Of a DNA stretch of 37,087 nt, positions 1 to 10,615 are shown one piece after another (the stretch's first letter is position 1; every line of letters begins with the position of its first letter). Under the pieces are notes generated by a model. The model had not been told where the DNA came from, made no database searches, and saw nothing but the letters and a program-made list of their open reading frames with translations. This DNA comes from Streptococcus mitis (GTDB taxonomy: Bacteria > Bacillota > Bacilli > Lactobacillales > Streptococcaceae). Where the stretch lies: positions 1 through 37,087 of the forward strand of contig NZ_WIJP01000018.1 in the NCBI RefSeq assembly GCF_009496155.1, in the 5' to 3' direction. Both the position numbers and the translations under genes were made by a program.

Positions 1-435
1 GTTGGTTACTACAGCTTCTGGTAAAGCTGGTTGAACTTCAGGCTCACCTTTTTCAGTAACAACAGCTTCAGGTAATGCTGGTTGAACTTCGGCTTCACCT
101 TTTTCCGTGACTAAAGCTTCTGGTAACTCTGGCTGAATTGCAGACTCGCCTTTATCGGTTACAACTGATTCAGGTAACGTAGGTTGAACTGCTGGTTTGT
201 CTTTATCGCTTACAACTGCTTTTGGCAATGCAGGTTGGACTTCGGGTTCGCCTTTGTCAGTAACGACTGCTTCTGGTAAATCTGACTGGACTGCAGGCTC
301 GCCTTTTTCAGTAACAACAGCTGCGGGTAATTCAGGTTGGACTTCTGGTGTGCCTTTGTTGGTTACTACAGCTTCTGGTAAAGCTGGTTGAACTTCAGGT
401 TCACCTTTATCTGTTACGACTGTTTCCGGCAACGC
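1..435 (-). repeat. 51-bp in-frame tandem repeat array in iga (8 full units plus a partial one)
   Basis: Eight complete 51-bp units occupy 28-435 and a ninth is cut by the window edge. Each encodes a variant of x-L-P-E-A-V-V-T-D-K-G-E-P-E-V-Q-P. Bases 1-48 match 358-405 at all but one position, exactly 357 bp (seven units) apart, which suggests that a block of units was recently copied. Such proline- and charge-rich spacers usually hold the protease away from the wall. Confidence 0.93.
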
Positions 436-1185
436 TACTTGAACTTCTGTCGGCTTAGTTGAAGAGACAGGTGTTTGTTCCTGAATAGCTTGTCCTGTTG
501 ATGGATTCTCTACAAAATTCGGTGTAACATTATAATCCACCTTTTGTTGAGTTTTGGGAGTAGCTACTGATTTCTCTTGATCGCTTACTTTAGATTCAGA
601 AGTTATGTTCCCCTCTTTGATATATCCAATATAAGTGTAACCTGAAATGTCTTTAGGAAGAGGTAATTTTTCTCCTGAGGTTAATTCATAGTCAGTATTG
701 TAATTCAGTAAGAGATTATTTTCTAAAGCATGAGCTGAAACTAAGACACCATTTCCTATTCCTGCAACCAATACTAAATGTAATACTGTTTTATTCTTAA
801 CTTTTTTCTTTGAAACGGCAAAAATTAAAATTCCCAGAGCAGCTAAGCTAGCACCAGCAACCAAGGTTTGCATATCATTCTTGCTTCCAGTATTTGGCAA
901 TTCTCCCAGTTGATTTTGAGAATTTAATTTATAAACAAGATAATAAGTTTCATCATCATTCTCCGTGTATGCCGGAATATCATAGACAAGCTGCTTCTTG
1001 TCTTCTGATGATAACTCTGACTCTGTCACATATTTATAGTGAACACCTTTAGTCTCTTGAGCTTCTACAGATGAACTACCTAATACAGACATAAAAAATA
1101 AACTTGAAATCGTCGCAGATACAAGTCCTACTGATAATTTTCTAAATGAAAAACGCTGCTGTTTTTCACCAAAATACTTTTCCAT
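1..1185 (-). CDS. iga: IgA1-specific zinc metalloprotease, N-terminal part (partial, runs off window)
   Basis: The first 395 codons are open and continue past base 1. They begin with MEKYFGEK and a YSIRK-type export signal (FSFRKLSVGLVS, about residues 12-23). An LPNTG sortase motif lies at residues 96-100, followed by a hydrophobic segment and a KKK stop. An LPxTG near the N-terminus instead of the C-terminus is the hallmark of the streptococcal IgA1 protease/Zmp family, which cleaves the hinge of human IgA1 at the cell surface. From about residue 251 a 17-residue repeat (ALPEAVVTDKGEPEVQP type) runs to the window edge. The catalytic HExxH domain lies outside the window. The start is set by an AAGGAGG ribosome site four bases before the ATG. 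Assignment to iga and not zmpB/zmpC rests on recognition of the N-terminal sequence. Confidence 0.9.
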   Translation of the reverse strand, partial: MEKYFGEKQQRFSFRKLSVGLVSATISSLFFMSVLGSSSVEAQETKGVHYKYVTESELSSEDKKQLVYDIPAYTENDDETYYLVYKLNSQNQLGELPNTGSKNDMQTLVAGASLAALGILIFAVSKKKVKNKTVLHLVLVAGIGNGVLVSAHALENNLLLNYNTDYELTSGEKLPLPKDISGYTYIGYIKEGNITSESKVSDQEKSVATPKTQQKVDYNVTPNFVENPSTGQAIQEQTPVSSTKPTEVQVALPETVVTDKGEPEVQPALPEAVVTNKGTPEVQPELPAAVVTEKGEPAVQSDLPEAVVTDKGEPEVQPALPKAVVSDKDKPAVQPTLPESVVTDKGESAIQPELPEALVTEKGEAEVQPALPEAVVTEKGEPEVQPALPEAVVTN

Positions 1186-1273
1186 GATTCCTCCTTGAAA
1201 TAAAATTTATATTTATGTTACGAAGACCTTTAATATATTAGTGTATTATCTATAAAAAAGGCATCACACTTTA

Positions 1274-1302
1274 ATTATACTCTTAATTTACAAAAAAGTC
1301 TT
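1274..1302 (-). promoter_or_regulatory. Possible iga promoter
   Basis: On the minus strand a TATAAT (1274-1279) lies about 90 bases before the iga ATG. Its -35 candidate (AAGACT, 1297-1302) is poor. The rest of 1186-1384 is AT-rich and shows no coding potential. Confidence 0.4.
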
Positions 1303-1385
1303 AAAATTAAGTTGCGCTTTCATACTTTGTTTTATATATAAAATACGAAGGATCAGTGGTTGCCATTTCCTATTTTCTCTTTTGG

Positions 1386-1425
1386 AATAAAATTACACCT
1401 ACCATGGCACTTCCACGGTAGGTGT
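1386..1425 (-). terminator. Terminator after the rexBA operon
   Basis: An inverted repeat (ACACCTACC at 1395-1403, GGTAGGTGT at 1417-1425) is followed on the minus strand by a T-rich stretch. It starts four bases after the stop codon of the gene ending at 1429. Confidence 0.75.
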
Positions 1426-1428
1426 TAC

Positions 1429-2607
1429 TTATATCAATAATCGTTCTAAAAATGGTTTGAGGCAGTTGAGGAGAATCCCATCTATCCAACTTTCCTGTGC
1501 TGAGGAGAGATGATCTGCCTGGAGGCTTTCTTTTAGAAAATCTCGAACTTGTTCTGGTGCGATTTCAAACTCAAAGGCTTTCATTTTATAGAAAAAGTCG
1601 ATCAGATGATCTGACAGATATTCAGTTGAAAAGGGCACTTCTCCACTTTTTCGATATTCTAATAAGAGCCGAGCAAATCTGGATTTTTCTTCAGGAAGCT
1701 CACGAAAATAGGAATTGAGAAGCCAGGTCTGCTTCTGCTTTCTTTCAATTGGATCCTGACTGGCAATTCGTTGGTCTTTTTCCAGCTCTTTTTGGTATTG
1801 TTTGGCCTTGATAGCCCGTTCTGTTCGATTTTTACCAAAAAGTATTTTCTCCCACTTACGTTCTTCTTGAGTCAGGGTTTCTGTAAATCCAAAGTAATCT
1901 TGATAAGCACGCTCTGCTGGTCCCATGGCTAGAACTAGATTGTCTGCATATTGCTTGGCGATTTTATCCCTCTTCTTGCGCTCTTTCTCTGCCTGAATAC
2001 GGAGTTCCTGTTCGTAGTCAATTTTCTCCTTACCTAGCTTGACAAGGTAGAGTTGGTCATCTGGTTTTCCAAGTAGAAAGGGTTTGATACATTTTTCTAG
2101 GACTTCTTCCATCCGAGCCTTTTTCTTTGGCTCTGCCTTGGTCCAACTTCCTCCTTGAAAGACTTCTAGGAAGAGCTGGTAGTCTCTTTCAGGTGTGAAC
2201 TGATTGCCACGATTAGGTTTAAAAACACCTTTTTCCCAGAGCCATTTGAGAAGACGCTCGTCAAAGTCACTTTTGTTAACCTTGATTTTTTCCTTTTTCT
2301 GGGCTTTTCTAGTTAGGTTTTCAACCTTTCTGAGCAGTTTTTCTTCCTCTTCCAATTGCTGGTCAAGGGTCAATCGATGAAAATGCCGAACACAATCGCT
2401 ACCGATTGGAAAGAGGCGTTGGCCAGTGACACCGTTAAAGAGTTCGTAAGCGTATTTGATGGCATTTCCACAGACACAATTGCTACGGCCAATACCATTA
2501 AAAATCAAGGAAACTTCATTCCATTCCTTGGTAGCTTGTTTCCAATTATCAGCTTTTGAAGCCTGTAACACGGCGTCGTGCAGGGATTTTCTAACTGGAA
2601 GTGTCAT
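1429..2607 (-). CDS. Conserved hypothetical protein with N-terminal Cys/His cluster, third gene of rexBA operon
   Basis: This is a 392-residue protein of unknown function, apparently the protein found next to rexA in pneumococci. Residues 36-78 hold a probable zinc site (CVCG at 44-47, then C72 and H75/H77), resembling a small treble-clef motif. The rest is highly charged, Lys/Glu-rich and probably helical or coiled-coil between residues 80 and 290, with no membrane segment. It starts 17 bases after the rexA stop and has a good AAAGGAG site five bases before the ATG, so it is very likely co-transcribed with rexBA. Neighbourhood suggests a link to DNA metabolism, but nothing in the sequence proves it. 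Confidence 0.85.
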   Translation of the reverse strand: MTLPVRKSLHDAVLQASKADNWKQATKEWNEVSLIFNGIGRSNCVCGNAIKYAYELFNGVTGQRLFPIGSDCVRHFHRLTLDQQLEEEEKLLRKVENLTRKAQKKEKIKVNKSDFDERLLKWLWEKGVFKPNRGNQFTPERDYQLFLEVFQGGSWTKAEPKKKARMEEVLEKCIKPFLLGKPDDQLYLVKLGKEKIDYEQELRIQAEKERKKRDKIAKQYADNLVLAMGPAERAYQDYFGFTETLTQEERKWEKILFGKNRTERAIKAKQYQKELEKDQRIASQDPIERKQKQTWLLNSYFRELPEEKSRFARLLLEYRKSGEVPFSTEYLSDHLIDFFYKMKAFEFEIAPEQVRDFLKESLQADHLSSAQESWIDGILLNCLKPFLERLLI

Positions 2608-2624
2608 GAGGTCTCCTTTCTAGA

Positions 2625-5600
2625 TTATACTTTTACAACTTGAACCTCTTCTTTACCTAGTAAAATTAAGTATTTTTCAATATTTGCAATCGAATAGGCT
2701 CGAGATAAAGCCTCTTCGTATAGGGATAATTGACCACGATAGCGATCTATGAGTTGACTTGGTTTATCATAGCGGTCTGTCTTATAGTCAAACAGAACGA
2801 TTTTATCCTCGTAAAGTAGATAGCCATCAAGGATACCACGGACAACGAAATCTTCCTGACTCTTTGGATCTCGTTTGAGCATGGAGAAAGGTTGCTCGCG
2901 ATAGAGATGGTCGGTATTGGCAAGAATTTCCTGACCGAGTGCTGTGTCAAAGAAAGCTAGAATTTTAGCAAGATTAATCTTGTCTCTGACAGCTGGGCTG
3001 GTTTGAACTTGTTTGAGAGTTTCTGTCAGGCTAGCAAGCGTTGGTCGGTGACTTAGGTCAATTCTCTGCATGAGTTCGTGGGTAGCACTACCAATCTCAG
3101 CTCCTGTTACCTTTTCTTTGGTTGAAAAATCTGGCAAATCAAAGCTGATTTTCTTGTCTACTGACTGGGCTCGACTAGCAATCTCTACACCTTCCATATC
3201 CATAACGGGTTCGTAGAATTTCTTGATTTGGCTTGGGGTTTGAACACTAGGAAGTTCAATGGCTGCGCGGTGAAGAGTATTATAAACTTCTACCTCTTTT
3301 AGCATTTCAAGAGCTTCCTTAATGGTTTCTGACTGGCGATTGTCTGCTTGAGAGTTATCTTGGAGAGGGCCCTTGTTTTCTAATTCTCCGATGGCTTCTC
3401 TCGTCAGCTGATCTTCACCAACAAAACGATAGCTAAAGCTGAGATTATCCTTGGTAAACACTTTACTGATAGCCCAAAGCCAATCTTGGAAATTCTTGGC
3501 TTGGAGTCTAGTGTTGCTATTTAGTTTTCCATTTTTAGCTGCAGGATATTCCTTAGCTTCAAGCTTTTCACGAGAACCTTTACCGACAAGATAAAGCTTT
3601 TTCTCAGCCCTCGTCATGGCAACATACAGTAGACGCATTTGCTCAGAATAGCTTGCCAGCTGTAATTCTTCTTCGTTCTGTCTATAGGTCAGACTAGGAA
3701 TGGAGAGTTTGACGGTTTTAGGATAGTGATCTTCCACTGCTCCTGTCTCCATCTTGGCAATATATTTGACACCAAGACCATTCTGACGACTGAGAATGAC
3801 CTCTGACATAGAATCTTGCTTATTGAAATCTTGATCCATATTGAGAATGAAGACGTAAGGAAACTCTAGCCCTTTACTCTTGTGAATGGTCATGAGTTCC
3901 ACTGCATCTTTTGGCGGTGCGACAGCCACGCTTGCCAAATCGTGCTGGGCTTCTAAGAGTTGGTTAATCATACCAATAAAACGTGACAAGCCTTTGAAGT
4001 TGCTCTTTTCAAACTGGTCAGCTCGCAGAGCTAGGGCATAGAGATTGGCCTGTCTAGCAGGTCCATTTGGCAAAGCTCCAACATAATCGTAGTAAAAACG
4101 GTCATTGTAAATCCTCCAAATCAAGTCATAGAGGGAGTGCGTTTTGGCATACAGACGCCAAGAATCCAAGATATTCATGAATTGATTTAGTTTTTCAGCT
4201 AGAGCTGTGTGAATCAAGCCTTTTTGCCTGCTAGCCAGTTTTTGTGCATTGACCAGTTTCTCATAGAGATTCTCTTGAACTTTGTCCTCATCTTTCTGAA
4301 GAGATAAACGTGCTAACTCGTCCTCGTCAAATCCAAACATTGGAGACTTCATAAGAGCAACCAAGGCATAGTCTTGCATGGGATTGTGAATGACACGAAG
4401 TGTATCCAACATGACTTGTACTTCTAAGGATTGGAGATAATTGTTTTGCTCACCGTCAGTTTTGACAGGAATTCCGTACTCAGACAGAGCGAGGAGAATC
4501 TGGTCATTACGACTGCGACTGGAAGTCAAAAGGGCAATTTCTTTAAAGGCAACACCTTTCTCCTGATGAAGTTTCAGAATCTCCTTGATAACTAAGCGCA
4601 TTTCGCCTGTTAGTTTCGTTTCTGCCTGCCCCTCTTCTTCCTCACCTGTGTCGTTCTTATCGTAGAGGAGAAATTCTGCCTTGTTGTCTGGATTGGGAGT
4701 CAGTTTGGTATTGGCAAAAACAAGCTGGTGCATGTTATCATAGTTGATTTCTCCGATTTCTTGGTCCATAAGACGTTCAAAAACATCATTGGTTGCTGAC
4801 AGCACTTCTGAACTACTACGGAAATTTTCTTTGAGGAGAATCAGCTTGCCTTCTTGAGGATTTTGTGCATAGCGTTGGAATTTCTCATTGAAAATCTGCG
4901 GATCTGCCTGACGGAAACGATAGATAGATTGCTTGATATCCCCCACCATAAAGCGATTGTGGCCATTAGAAAGTAATTCCAGCATCCGTTCTTGAATATG
5001 GTTGGTATCCTGATACTCATCGACCATGACTTCATGGAAGCGCTCCTGATAAGCCTCACGAACTTGCAGGAATTTCTCTAAAATCTCAATGGTGTAATGG
5101 CTGATATCAGCGAATTCAAAGGCATTTTCCTGGCGTTTACGCTGACGATAAGCTTCCACAAAATCACTCATAAATGTTTGGAAAGTCTTAGCTAGTTCCC
5201 AGGTCTCTCCATGATACCGTTCTTGATAGTCGAGAATGGTTATCTGGTCTGCTAGTTGTCCTAGTTTAGCAAACTGGGTCTTTCTCTCTTCGTTGTAGGC
5301 ATCGGCCAGTGGCTTCAAATCAGCCTTACGACTGGCATTGGTCAGAGCTCGGCCGTTTTTCTCTTTCGAAATTGCGACAACACGCGCAAGCACCGCTTGA
5401 TAAGCCTGACTATCGGACTCCTGATTTAAGGAGCCAATTTCATCCAGAATCAACTGGACATTTTCTAAATAGGCAGCCTTTGCAAACTCCTTAGCATCAT
5501 TATCCAGATGATAACGGAAAAAGCTTTCCAAATCCCAAAGGGCTTGTTTGATTTGCTCAGTTAGTTTTCCTTTTTCATTCGTAAAATCAGCTTTCTCAAA

Positions 5601-6275
5601 GCCTTTTAAGAAAGATTCACTCAGCCATTTCTGAGGATTACTGGTGGATTGGAGAAAGTCATAGATTTTATAGACCTGCTGACGCAGACCACGTTCATCC
5701 TTGCCACGCCCAGCAAAGTTTTTCAGCAAATGACTAAAGATCTCTTTCTGTTTGCCTTGGTAATGGGCTTCAAATACCTCATGAAAGACTTTGTTTTTTA
5801 GAAGGAGTTGCTCGCTTTGGTTTTGTAAAATACGGAAATTAGGTGCAATATCAATCAGATAGCCATGTTTACCAAGGAATTTTTGTGTGAAAGAGTCCAT
5901 GGTTCCGATGGCAGCGTTGGGTAGGTCTGCCAACTGACGACCCAAGTGTTGTTTGAGCTCGACATCATCCGTTTCTTGGATTTGTTGGCTGATTTTTTTC
6001 TCCAAACGTTCCTTAAGTTCGGTCGCAGCTTTGACGGTAAAGGTTGAGATAAAGAGTTGAGAAATTTCGACACCACGCGTCAATTGGTCCAGAATACGCT
6101 CGGCCATGACAAAGGTTTTACCAGAACCAGCCGATGCTGAAACTAGGATATTCTGACCAGAAGTGTAGATGGCTTCAATTTGTTCGGCAGTTTTCTTTTG
6201 TTCCTTGTTCGAATTTGCTTCTGCTTCTTGCAATTTTTGAATTTCCTTCTCGATTAAAAAGGGAATAGGCTTCAT
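2625..6275 (-). CDS. rexA: ATP-dependent helicase/nuclease subunit A (RexA/AddA)
   Basis: RexA is the helicase-nuclease subunit of the Gram-positive counterpart of RecBCD, which resects double-strand breaks for RecA. At 1216 residues it has normal AddA length. The N-terminus carries a UvrD-type Walker A (ASAGSGKT, K53). VDEYQDTN, around residue 410, is helicase motif II, and a [15 protein letters not shown] motif VI follows later. The C-terminal PD-(D/E)XK nuclease shows ILDGY then FDYKTDRYD and a QLSLYEEAL helix. The start overlaps the rexB stop by four bases (ATGA) and has an AGAGAGGAG site eight bases upstream, so the two subunits are translationally coupled. Confidence 0.97.
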   Translation of the reverse strand: MKPIPFLIEKEIQKLQEAEANSNKEQKKTAEQIEAIYTSGQNILVSASAGSGKTFVMAERILDQLTRGVEISQLFISTFTVKAATELKERLEKKISQQIQETDDVELKQHLGRQLADLPNAAIGTMDSFTQKFLGKHGYLIDIAPNFRILQNQSEQLLLKNKVFHEVFEAHYQGKQKEIFSHLLKNFAGRGKDERGLRQQVYKIYDFLQSTSNPQKWLSESFLKGFEKADFTNEKGKLTEQIKQALWDLESFFRYHLDNDAKEFAKAAYLENVQLILDEIGSLNQESDSQAYQAVLARVVAISKEKNGRALTNASRKADLKPLADAYNEERKTQFAKLGQLADQITILDYQERYHGETWELAKTFQTFMSDFVEAYRQRKRQENAFEFADISHYTIEILEKFLQVREAYQERFHEVMVDEYQDTNHIQERMLELLSNGHNRFMVGDIKQSIYRFRQADPQIFNEKFQRYAQNPQEGKLILLKENFRSSSEVLSATNDVFERLMDQEIGEINYDNMHQLVFANTKLTPNPDNKAEFLLYDKNDTGEEEEGQAETKLTGEMRLVIKEILKLHQEKGVAFKEIALLTSSRSRNDQILLALSEYGIPVKTDGEQNNYLQSLEVQVMLDTLRVIHNPMQDYALVALMKSPMFGFDEDELARLSLQKDEDKVQENLYEKLVNAQKLASRQKGLIHTALAEKLNQFMNILDSWRLYAKTHSLYDLIWRIYNDRFYYDYVGALPNGPARQANLYALALRADQFEKSNFKGLSRFIGMINQLLEAQHDLASVAVAPPKDAVELMTIHKSKGLEFPYVFILNMDQDFNKQDSMSEVILSRQNGLGVKYIAKMETGAVEDHYPKTVKLSIPSLTYRQNEEELQLASYSEQMRLLYVAMTRAEKKLYLVGKGSREKLEAKEYPAAKNGKLNSNTRLQAKNFQDWLWAISKVFTKDNLSFSYRFVGEDQLTREAIGELENKGPLQDNSQADNRQSETIKEALEMLKEVEVYNTLHRAAIELPSVQTPSQIKKFYEPVMDMEGVEIASRAQSVDKKISFDLPDFSTKEKVTGAEIGSATHELMQRIDLSHRPTLASLTETLKQVQTSPAVRDKINLAKILAFFDTALGQEILANTDHLYREQPFSMLKRDPKSQEDFVVRGILDGYLLYEDKIVLFDYKTDRYDKPSQLIDRYRGQLSLYEEALSRAYSIANIEKYLILLGKEEVQVVKV

Positions 6276-9200
6276 CGATTCAACTCCTCTCTTATTTTTT
6301 CAAACCAAGCTTGCTTGAGTTTTTCTCCGACCAGACGTTTACCATCAGCTAAATCCAATTTTTCTAGGAAACGGGCTTGCCCCAAGTGGTAATTGGCTTC
6401 AAAGCCAGTAATGGCTTGATGTTGCTGAACATACGGTGCAATACTTCTGCCATTTTCAGTATAAGGGTTAATGGCGAACTGGCCTGCTAAAATCTTCTCA
6501 GCTGCTTTCTTGTAAAGATGGGCATTGTAGTCCAGTAGGAGCTGGAATTCCTCATCTGTCAGCTGATTAGCCTTGTTTTTATTGTAAAACTCGCCCAAAT
6601 GACTACTTTCTTTTTCTAAAAAGAGGCCTTGGTATTTCATTGACTTGCTAGCTTCTACTACTGCACCTGCCAGACTTTTAACGGCCGTCAAAGATTGGAC
6701 AGACTCAGCCATTTCCAAGTACATAGCGCCGAAAAAGTTCTCCTCCCCTTCTCTTTTTAAGGCAGCTAGATAAGTTGGCAACTGGGAATTAAGCCCATTA
6801 AAGAAATGAGGAAATTGGAACTGAGTCAGACTGGATTTGTAGTCTACCACTCCTATCGCCCCATCAGCTTTCAATCGGTCAATCCGGTCAACCTTACCTC
6901 GTACAAATACACTGCGACCATTGTCCAATTGAATAAAGGCTTGCTCTTTTCCTCCAAAATTTGCTTCCTCTTTGATGGTTTCGATGGCTGGATTGTGTCG
7001 GAGAATATGTCCAGTCGTCCGTGCAACATCAAGCAAAACTTCCTTGGTAAACTGTGCTTCCAAACTTTCTCGATAAATAGCTTCAAATTCCCGTTCTTGA
7101 CTGGTTTCTTGGATAGCTTGTTCCAAACGTTGGTCAAAGGAATCTTCGTCAGGTAACTGTAAGGCCCGTTCAAAAATACGGTGCAAGAAATTCCCATGAC
7201 TACGAGCATCCGGACGCAGACGCAATTCTTCCTGCAAGCCTAAAACATAACGGAGGAAATAACTGTATTGGTTCCGGTAAAACTCCGTCAAACCAGAGGT
7301 AGACAGGTAAAACTCCTGATCAGCAGGATAGAGCGCTTGTAAGGTGTCCTTAGCCAACTGCTTACTGCTTGGACTGGTTGGGAGGGCAGGATTTTCCAAA
7401 CCTTGCTGGTCTAGTTTTTTACCCATCACACGCGCCAGAACCTTGACAAAGGTCAAATCTTGCTCAGTATCACTTGTCTCGCCCTGCTGGTGATAGGCAA
7501 CCAGACTGGACAAAAGACTGTGATATGAGCCCATATCTTCCTTAGACAGCCCTTTGTGATTCATCCTCTTCTCTTTCCGACTAAATCCAAAATGGACTAG
7601 CTCTTGAAGATAGGCAGATTCCTTGCTTTCACTTTCGTTAAAAAGGCTTGGAGCTGACAAGACCAACTGCTTGCGAGCAGAATTGACCAAGGAAAGCATA
7701 GTGTAGCGATTTTTCTTGAGGTTCTCACTGCTGGCAATCAGCAATTGCGCCCCCTCTTCAGTCGTTTGGTTTAAATTTTGTCTTTCTTCGTCTGTCAAAA
7801 GGCTAATATTTTGCGCAATTTTTGGTAAATTGTCCTGAGTCAGCCCAATGGCATAGACAAAGTCAGCAGTCAGTGGTGCAATCAAATCGTAACTCTGCAC
7901 CAGAACGGTGTCCACTGTCGCTGGAATGGTACGGTATTGAGATAGGCTCATTCCAGAATGGAGCAAGGCTAGGAAGTCCTCTAGACTAACTTGTGAACCA
8001 GCAAAAACAGTTGCAAATTGTTCTAAAACATGACAGAAAGCCTTCCAAACTTCGGCTTGTCTTTCCTGCTCTAGAGCTTCCATAGTGGCTGTTAAGTCTT
8101 GCAACTGCTTGGTCACAGCTCCCTCTTTTAGAAAGCTATTCCACTTTTGCAAGAGATTTTCAGCTTTCTGTTTTCGACTGGCAAAGAGAGTTTCAAGAGG
8201 GGTTAAAATACGCAGACGAAGGGCATTCAAACGTTCCAAATCAAATTTTCCATGGTGGGAGTTGGTGAAGGTTCGCTGAAAGGCTGGCAAGCCATTGATA
8301 CCAAGATAGCGGAGATATTGCTCAAAAGTATCGATATCAGCCTGACTAAGGTCGGTATAGAGACCTGTTCTAAGAAGGTTAATCAAATCCTCCTGACGGA
8401 AACGATAGCGTTTTAAAGCCAAAATAGACTCAACAAACTGAGTTAAAGGGTGGTGCGCCATGGACTCGCTTCTACCAAGATAGAAAGGAATCTGATACTG
8501 GTCAAAAATCGTTTTTAGAGATAATTGATAAGACGCTACATCCCCCAAAAGAATACGGAAATGCTTGTAGCTCAGGTCTGAGTTCTCATGCAATTTCTGA
8601 CGGATGCTACGGGCTACCAACTCTAACTCTTCTTTTTGCGTCAAGCAAGACCAGATTTGTAAGTTTTCACGGTCTTTCTCATCGACATCCAAAGCGAGTT
8701 CTGAAAAGTCATAAGAAGACTCCAACAAACGAGATGCCTTGTCAAAACTATCCATCTGCTCATGAGTTTGAGAACAATCCAGAGCAGGAGTTTGATATTT
8801 AGCAGCTAAATGATGGAGAAACTCTACACTAGCTTGGTAGAGATTACCCTCAGCGAATGGACTGGTATAAGCTTTCTTACTAGCATAAGCCCCAATGACA
8901 ATCTCAACACCCTTGCCATGAAGTAAGTCCACAATCCGCTCTTCCTCAGCAGAAAAACGGGTAAATCCATCAATAACCAAGGCGATTTGAGTAAAATCAC
9001 TACTTACCTTGTCATTCTCAATAGCTTCAATCAAATGGGATAACTGACTTCCTTGAGACAACTGACCCTGATTGAGATAAGCCGTTACTTTCTCAAAAAT
9101 CAAGAGCAAGTCTGCTCGCTTGTCCTCATCTGCCAAACTCTCCAAGTCTAAAAAGCTCATCTGAGCAGTCGTCATCTCGTGATACAGTTCAATCAACTGC

Positions 9201-9547
9201 TGAATAAATTGAGGATCCTGCTTAATCGCACCATAAACACGCAAGTCCTTGGGGTCAAGTTCCGCAAGGCATTTATAAAAGGCCATCCCAAGACCGATAT
9301 CATCAAGACTGGTCTTGGCAGGCAGGTCATTCAAGACCAGATAACGAGCCATTTGAGCAAAGCGCGTAACGGTAATCGCAAAAGAAGCCTGCTGGGACAA
9401 GCATTCCAGCACGGCGCGTTCCTTTTCAAAAGAAAGAGAGTTGGGAGCGATGTAGAAGACCCGCTTGCCAGCAGCAACTAACTCCTCCGCCTCTCTTGTT
9501 AGAATTTCAGTCAAAGAAGTCCGAATATCAGTATAAAGTAATTTCAT
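6272..9547 (-). CDS. rexB: ATP-dependent helicase/nuclease subunit B (RexB/AddB)
   Basis: RexB is the second nuclease subunit of the RexAB recombination complex, 1091 residues from the start chosen here. The C-terminal third has the nuclease signature [18 protein letters not shown]. Unlike Bacillus AddB, the N-terminus ([14 protein letters not shown]) lacks a Walker A P-loop, and the C-terminus lacks the four-cysteine iron-sulfur site; both fit the streptococcal Rex subfamily. An in-frame ATG eight codons further upstream (9571) lies just eight bases past the -10 box at 9580-9585, so it would sit at or near the 5' end of the mRNA. The ATG at 9547 has a GAGG site at suitable distance and is preferred. 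Confidence 0.94.
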   Translation of the reverse strand: MKLLYTDIRTSLTEILTREAEELVAAGKRVFYIAPNSLSFEKERAVLECLSQQASFAITVTRFAQMARYLVLNDLPAKTSLDDIGLGMAFYKCLAELDPKDLRVYGAIKQDPQFIQQLIELYHEMTTAQMSFLDLESLADEDKRADLLLIFEKVTAYLNQGQLSQGSQLSHLIEAIENDKVSSDFTQIALVIDGFTRFSAEEERIVDLLHGKGVEIVIGAYASKKAYTSPFAEGNLYQASVEFLHHLAAKYQTPALDCSQTHEQMDSFDKASRLLESSYDFSELALDVDEKDRENLQIWSCLTQKEELELVARSIRQKLHENSDLSYKHFRILLGDVASYQLSLKTIFDQYQIPFYLGRSESMAHHPLTQFVESILALKRYRFRQEDLINLLRTGLYTDLSQADIDTFEQYLRYLGINGLPAFQRTFTNSHHGKFDLERLNALRLRILTPLETLFASRKQKAENLLQKWNSFLKEGAVTKQLQDLTATMEALEQERQAEVWKAFCHVLEQFATVFAGSQVSLEDFLALLHSGMSLSQYRTIPATVDTVLVQSYDLIAPLTADFVYAIGLTQDNLPKIAQNISLLTDEERQNLNQTTEEGAQLLIASSENLKKNRYTMLSLVNSARKQLVLSAPSLFNESESKESAYLQELVHFGFSRKEKRMNHKGLSKEDMGSYHSLLSSLVAYHQQGETSDTEQDLTFVKVLARVMGKKLDQQGLENPALPTSPSSKQLAKDTLQALYPADQEFYLSTSGLTEFYRNQYSYFLRYVLGLQEELRLRPDARSHGNFLHRIFERALQLPDEDSFDQRLEQAIQETSQEREFEAIYRESLEAQFTKEVLLDVARTTGHILRHNPAIETIKEEANFGGKEQAFIQLDNGRSVFVRGKVDRIDRLKADGAIGVVDYKSSLTQFQFPHFFNGLNSQLPTYLAALKREGEENFFGAMYLEMAESVQSLTAVKSLAGAVVEASKSMKYQGLFLEKESSHLGEFYNKNKANQLTDEEFQLLLDYNAHLYKKAAEKILAGQFAINPYTENGRSIAPYVQQHQAITGFEANYHLGQARFLEKLDLADGKRLVGEKLKQAWFEKIREELNR

Positions 9548-9579
9548 TTCTGCCTCGTTGGAATTTTTCATTACCTTTT

Positions 9580-9588
9580 ATTATACCA
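9580..9588 (-). promoter_or_regulatory. Extended -10 promoter for rexB
   Basis: Minus-strand TGGTATAAT is an extended -10 of the streptococcal type. The predicted transcript start is near 9573, giving a leader of about 26 nt to the rexB ATG at 9547. Confidence 0.7.
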
Positions 9589-9627
9589 TGATTAGCCCGA
9601 AGATTCCTCCTCCTTTCCTCTAAAATA

Positions 9628-9636
9628 TGCTATAAT
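9628..9636 (+). promoter_or_regulatory. Extended -10 promoter for the HAD phosphatase gene
   Basis: Plus-strand TGCTATAAT lies 29 bases before the ATG at 9665, with an AAGAAGGA ribosome site between. It is divergent from the rexB promoter 40 bases away. Confidence 0.7.
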
Positions 9637-9664
9637 AATACCAAAAGATAAAGAAGGAAAACCT

Positions 9665-10474
9665 ATGATTAAACTACTAGCCTTGGATATGGACGGAACC
9701 CTCCTCAATGAAGCCAAGGAAATCCCACAAGCTCATATTACTGCTATTCACCAAGCTATTGAAAAAGGTGTCAAACTAGTTCTCTGTACGGGTCGCCCGC
9801 TTTTTGGCGTCCTCCCCTACTATCAAAAACTGGGTCTTGATCTCCAGAATGAGTATGTGATTGTTAACAACGGTTGCTCAACTCACCAGACAAGTGATTG
9901 GAGTCTGGTTGATTGGCAAGAACTGAGTCCAGCTGATATCGAATATCTCTATGACCTAGCTGAAAAAAGTGATGTTCAGTTGACTCTTTTTGATGAGGAA
10001 CATTATTTTGTCCTCGGTGGCAAGCCCAATCAAGTTATCCAAAATGATGCTAAACTAGTCTTTTCAGACCTGACTGAAATTTCCCTTGAGGAAGCGACCA
10101 GTGGCAAGTATCGTATGTTCCAAGGTATGTTTTTGGGAACAAAAGAACAAACAGACGATTTTGAGCAGAGTTTTGCTGAGGAACTCTGCCAACGATTTAG
10201 TGGAGTTCGTTCGCAGCCAGTCATTTATGAAGCTATGCCACTTGGAACGACAAAGGCTACTGCTCTTTCACGACTATCTGAGATTTTGAAGATTGATTCC
10301 TCAGAAATTATGGCCATGGGCGATGCTAATAACGATATCGAAATGCTCCAGTTTGCAGGGCTTGGGATTGCAATGGGAAATGCCAGCGATTATGTCAAAT
10401 CCCTAGCTGATGCCGTTACAGCAAGCAACGAAGAAGACGGCGTTGCGCGTGCCATTGAGAAATATATTTTATAA
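9665..10474 (+). CDS. Cof-type HAD-IIB family phosphatase
   Basis: This is a 269-residue HAD-superfamily hydrolase of the Cof/YidA type, which dephosphorylates small sugar phosphates or related metabolites in the cytoplasm. Motif I is LDMDGTLLNE, with nucleophile D8 and acid D10. Motif II is LCTGRP. Motif III/IV comprises a Lys in GTTKATAL and GDANNDIEML near residue 220. The region between is long enough for the type IIB cap domain. It has its own promoter and terminator and so forms a single-gene unit. The physiological substrate cannot be read from the sequence. Confidence 0.93.
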   Translation: MIKLLALDMDGTLLNEAKEIPQAHITAIHQAIEKGVKLVLCTGRPLFGVLPYYQKLGLDLQNEYVIVNNGCSTHQTSDWSLVDWQELSPADIEYLYDLAEKSDVQLTLFDEEHYFVLGGKPNQVIQNDAKLVFSDLTEISLEEATSGKYRMFQGMFLGTKEQTDDFEQSFAEELCQRFSGVRSQPVIYEAMPLGTTKATALSRLSEILKIDSSEIMAMGDANNDIEMLQFAGLGIAMGNASDYVKSLADAVTASNEEDGVARAIEKYIL

Positions 10475-10482
10475 TCAAGAAG

Positions 10483-10508
10483 CCCAGTTCGTGTCAACTG
10501 GGTTTTGA
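10483..10508 (+). terminator. Intrinsic terminator after the HAD gene
   Basis: CCCAGTT/AACTGGG stem with a six-base loop, followed by TTTT, nine bases after the stop codon. Confidence 0.9.
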
Positions 10509-10527
10509 TATTTAAGAATTCCTAAAA

Positions 10528-10547
10528 CTTTAGAAACTCTTTAGAAA
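10528..10547 (+). promoter_or_regulatory. Two direct copies of CTTTAGAAA, 11 bp apart, upstream of the ABC exporter
   Basis: CTTTAGAAA occurs at 10528-10536 and 10539-10547, one helical turn apart. OmpR-type regulators typically bind such direct repeats, and one is encoded nearby at 13205-13903. A weak TATACT (10577-10582) lies downstream as a possible -10. Confidence 0.4.
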
Positions 10548-10615
10548 TCCTTGAGCTTTCTTTGATTTCTATACTTTATACTAAAGTTAACAAAATAAAT
10601 CAAAAGGAGAGAATC

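Noticed and set aside
1..435. Regularly spaced repeats resembling a CRISPR array
   Set aside because: The 51-bp units are contiguous, without spacers, and in frame with iga; they are protein-coding repeats.
6806..7209. Open frames of 116 and 112 codons overlapping rexB
   Set aside because: Both lie within the well-supported rexB coding sequence, lack ribosome sites and have low-quality composition.
9548..9571. Upstream ATG as start of rexB
   Set aside because: It would lie at or next to the predicted transcript start with no room for a ribosome site; the ATG at 9547 fits better.
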